Positions 61,352-64,000 of a DNA stretch of 64,000 bases are shown here, one piece after another. The notes beneath the pieces were generated by a model. That model saw only the letters and a program-made list of their open reading frames with translations. It ran no database searches and was not told the DNA's origin. A program made the position numbers and the translations under genes. This DNA comes from Gossypium raimondii (taxonomy: Eukaryota; Streptophyta; Magnoliopsida; Malvales; Malvaceae): contig NC_068572.1 in NCBI RefSeq assembly GCF_025698545.1, positions 2,852,001 through 2,916,000 of the forward strand. The letters run 5' to 3'. The stretch's first letter is position 1. Every line of letters begins with the position of its first letter.

Positions 61352-64000
61352 TCTTTTTCTCTTGTTGAAACCCTAAAACCATACAGACATCAATGATAAT
61401 TCAATCAAAACCCCAAATTTTTTAATGCTAGATTTCATGCATATATCTGAATTGTCGGAATAAAATTCAAATTGTGAAACTTTTCTTGATCTTCTCAAGG
61501 ACTAAATGGTCTTTTACAGCTGCCAAAATAGAAAGCAAAACAAATTTACAAAACACCATTAAAAACAATACATCTTCCCGGATTTCCACCATTGGAAAAA
61601 ACCCTTCTCTCTAGTGACGAAAACAATACCCAAGTTACTAAAACAAATGGAACAGTGTTTTACAATAATCTTCCACTAAAAAAGTTGAAAGAAGAGAGAG
61701 AGGTTTCACCTTTTGTTTGTTCTTTTCTCAGCTTTGATACCATTAAGGAACTGTTTGTTTGTTGAGCAAAGCTCCCATGAAAAGATATGGAGATACTTAT
61801 AGTAGACATGGTATGGATGATGATGTATTCATTAAATGGGGGTAGGGTTGACTAAACTAACCCTGATTTGCAGATTTCATGGTTTTTGTTTTCCACAGTC
61901 TGCTTTTTGTGTGAACAGACTTGCTTACCAGGTTTTGTGGAAACAGTATTAATAGACTTCTAATTTTTCATTTTATTTTTTAAATAAAGGAAAAGTTTGA
62001 AAACAACCTTATCTAGACATCAAAGCATGTGATACCCTTTGCTTTTTGGCCTTTTTTGGCTTATGGGTGAAGCCGAAGTCTAAGCGCGTAGACTGCGAAG
62101 TCTAAAAAAGTTGCTTTAGGGGGTAAGACTTTTTTCTAATGTTTTCAGAATCGGAATCGGAATCAATTAAATCGATAAATCAATTTAAAATAAGATAAAA
62201 ATTCAGATGATTCGTGAATTGAGTCGGTGATTGAATTGATTGAATCGAATTTTATAATTTATTTATTTATTTTTAAAAATTAAATAGATCCAATAATCTA
62301 ATTGGCTTGATTGTCTCCAAACACATTAACAAGCGAATAAGTGCCCCTTTGGGTAATGGAAGTAGCACCCAATGTTAAAATCTTTTATTTAAGAGTTTTA
62401 TTTAATTTTATTTTAAATTTAATTCAAACTCGATAAAATTACTTAAAGATTAAAACTCTCGAACTAAAAATTTGAATAGATTAATTTAAATTTTCTTTTG
62501 GGTGCACTTTTTTTTAAAAATTATAATTTAATTCGCTCGATTTAAGTTTTTTATGCAAATAATATAAAAAAATAAATAACTACGAAAATGGGATAGGTAA
62601 AAAGTTATTTACAAAAAATAGGTAAACTCAATGGTTTCCGCCGATGTTGCCTGACACACTGCATCAGGCAACATCAATATGTATTTTTAAAAAAATATTC
62701 AAAGAAATATAGGTATACTGGGTTACAAAAAAATATTTTTTAATGGTGTCGTCGGTGTGTTAGGCGGCACTGACAAGATTTTTAAATATTTTATCTTACT
62801 TAGTAAAAAAAACTGAGAAATCAGAAGAAGAAAAAAAAAACTATAAAACAAAAAGAACAAAAGACCCTTAACTGTCTGATCATATTCGTGGTAAGCCGTT
62901 GGACCGATATACTCATATTTCTTCGTAATTTTTTCCATTAAAAAATATTTTCGTAAATAAAAAAAATTACGAAATACATAGGGGACTTATGAATACATAC
63001 TCCCACTCTAACAGCATAGCTTAGCTTACAAAATTCAACAAATTTAGAAAACCATATTCATGGCTCTATCCTACACCAAGTAATCAGTTGACTTTTGTAC
63101 TAATGTCAACCCTCTTTTTTCAACTCTTAATTATTCAAAATAAAGTAAGACATACTATGTACCCTTCATCCATATTTATACTTTTATACTACATTCATTA
63201 CATGCACCCAAAAATAATTTGGATTAAGGGCGTAAAAAGCACTCAAATTTAAAAAATAATAAATTAAAAATAATTACGATTAATGATATAAAAACTCTCA
63301 AACTTTAAAAAAATAAAACAGAAGCTTAATTGTTTTTGTTTTAAAAGTTTGAAAATTTTTACACTCTTAAACTAAATAATTATTTAAAATTTACTTAAAA
63401 TAATGATTTTTAAAATAAATTAAAATTATTGATATAGATATAAAACAGTAATATTGTTTTTATATTTGTTTATTTTATTTGTATTTTTATTGAATTAATT
63501 GGTAATCCTAAATTAGGGATTTAAATATGATATAGATATAATAAAATAATTTGGATTTTAGTCCAAGAAAATAATATATTTAAAAGTACAAGTCTGCGCC
63601 GACATAAAAAAGGAAAAAAAACCACTTACTTTATGAGAGTTTCCTTGTTTTATTACAAGCGGTATTCATGTCCTAATCATATAATTATATAATAAAGTTT
63701 TCATTTAAATCCTTTATCTATTCGGAAGTTTTTATTTTAATCATTAGATTATTAAGTTTTCTTAAAAAAAGAAGAAGAAGTCTAGCTAGCAAGCTCCAAG
63801 CGATAATTTAACAATTAGTATGATAAATTAGTATTCATCAACGAGTAGAATAATATATCTTAGATCCAAATTGATCTGATAGTCAATGTCGAAGATCGAA
63901 AAATAAAGTTATTTGGATTTTGGTTTGTAGACTTGTGACGTTTAAAGTTGTTTCATAGAAAAAGAAAGGGAACGAGAGTTTTCGATTGGTGTAGGTGGTT
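61352..64000. other. bHLH upstream region and AT-rich intergenic DNA
   Basis: 61352-61800 is the leader and near promoter of the minus-strand bHLH gene. 62040-62350 includes 'aagttgctttagggggtaag' and gaatcgaattttataattt words of decayed repeats. A perfect hairpin lies at 62643-62675 (listed as a finding). No gene is recognised to the end of the window. Confidence 0.5.
61796..61803 (-). promoter_or_regulatory. Possible TATA box of the bHLH gene
   Basis: The minus strand reads CTATAAGTATC about 445 bp upstream of the ATG. It would imply a 5' leader of roughly 410 bp, which is plausible for this family. Confidence 0.35.

Noticed and set aside
1-64000. tRNA, rRNA or snRNA genes
   Set aside because: Box A/B words occur only in SINE copies; no cloverleaf or conserved RNA core was recognised by eye.

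Overview
This is AT-rich plant nuclear DNA with intron-containing genes in a sea of transposable elements. The families present point to a Malvaceae genome, most likely cotton (Gossypium): solo LTRs beginning TGTAACACCCCTAAC, long-armed MULE-type MITEs carrying 'tagtccctgtacttt'-like phrases, hAT MITEs beginning TAGACCTGTCCATGG, and a tRNA-type SINE beginning CTGAATGAGTCTTAGCTCG. The organism call is inference from repeat style and protein similarity; no search was run.

Layout. 1-9 kb is repeat territory: MULE-type MITEs, a PIF/Harbinger transposase remnant, and a broken Ty1/copia fossil split by a solo LTR. 9.7-11.8 kb (-) is a GPI-anchored lipid-transfer protein gene (three exons). 15.3-16.6 kb (-) is a small conserved plant gene of unknown function with a hAT MITE in intron 1. 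17.8-19.1 kb (+) is a truncated EIN3/EIL ethylene-response gene copy, abutting a 91-bp tandem array and a MITE end. 21.4-24.3 kb (-) is a LIN37 homologue (MuvB/DREAM complex). 25.4-26.5 kb holds two hAT MITEs with 8-bp target duplications. 27.0-34.7 kb is a Ty3/gypsy chromovirus fossil with an inverted 5' end structure, itself holding a 2.5-kb solo LTR. 35.1-41.0 kb (+) is NTAN1 (nine exons), whose introns carry several MITEs and a SINE. 42.7-46.5 kb is a nested stack in which a MULE MITE contains a hAT MITE, a solo LTR and another repeat. 46.9-50.8 kb (+) is a SYN3/RAD21-type cohesin kleisin gene (twelve exons) with a partially duplicated exon. 51.1-52.1 kb (-) is a broken fragment of a CBP-type histone acetyltransferase with a TAZ-like finger. 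55.2-58.3 kb (+) is a 2OG-Fe(II) oxygenase (seven exons). 59.1-61.4 kb (-) is an FBH/bHLH130-type transcription factor (six exons). The remainder is AT-rich intergenic DNA.

The host genes are independent plant loci, not an operon. Two act on chromosomes and the cell cycle (LIN37, SYN3), one in the Arg/N-degron pathway (NTAN1), one in transcription (FBH-type bHLH), one at the cell surface (LTPG), and one is a metabolic oxygenase of unknown substrate. Exon boundaries were read by hand from splice consensus and reading frame; for all intact genes the phases close exactly. I saw no convincing wholly new system. The most unusual items are the EIL fragment with an 85-aa ORF, the inverted terminus of the chromovirus, the duplicated exon in the cohesin gene, and the unannotated conserved gene at 15-16.5 kb.
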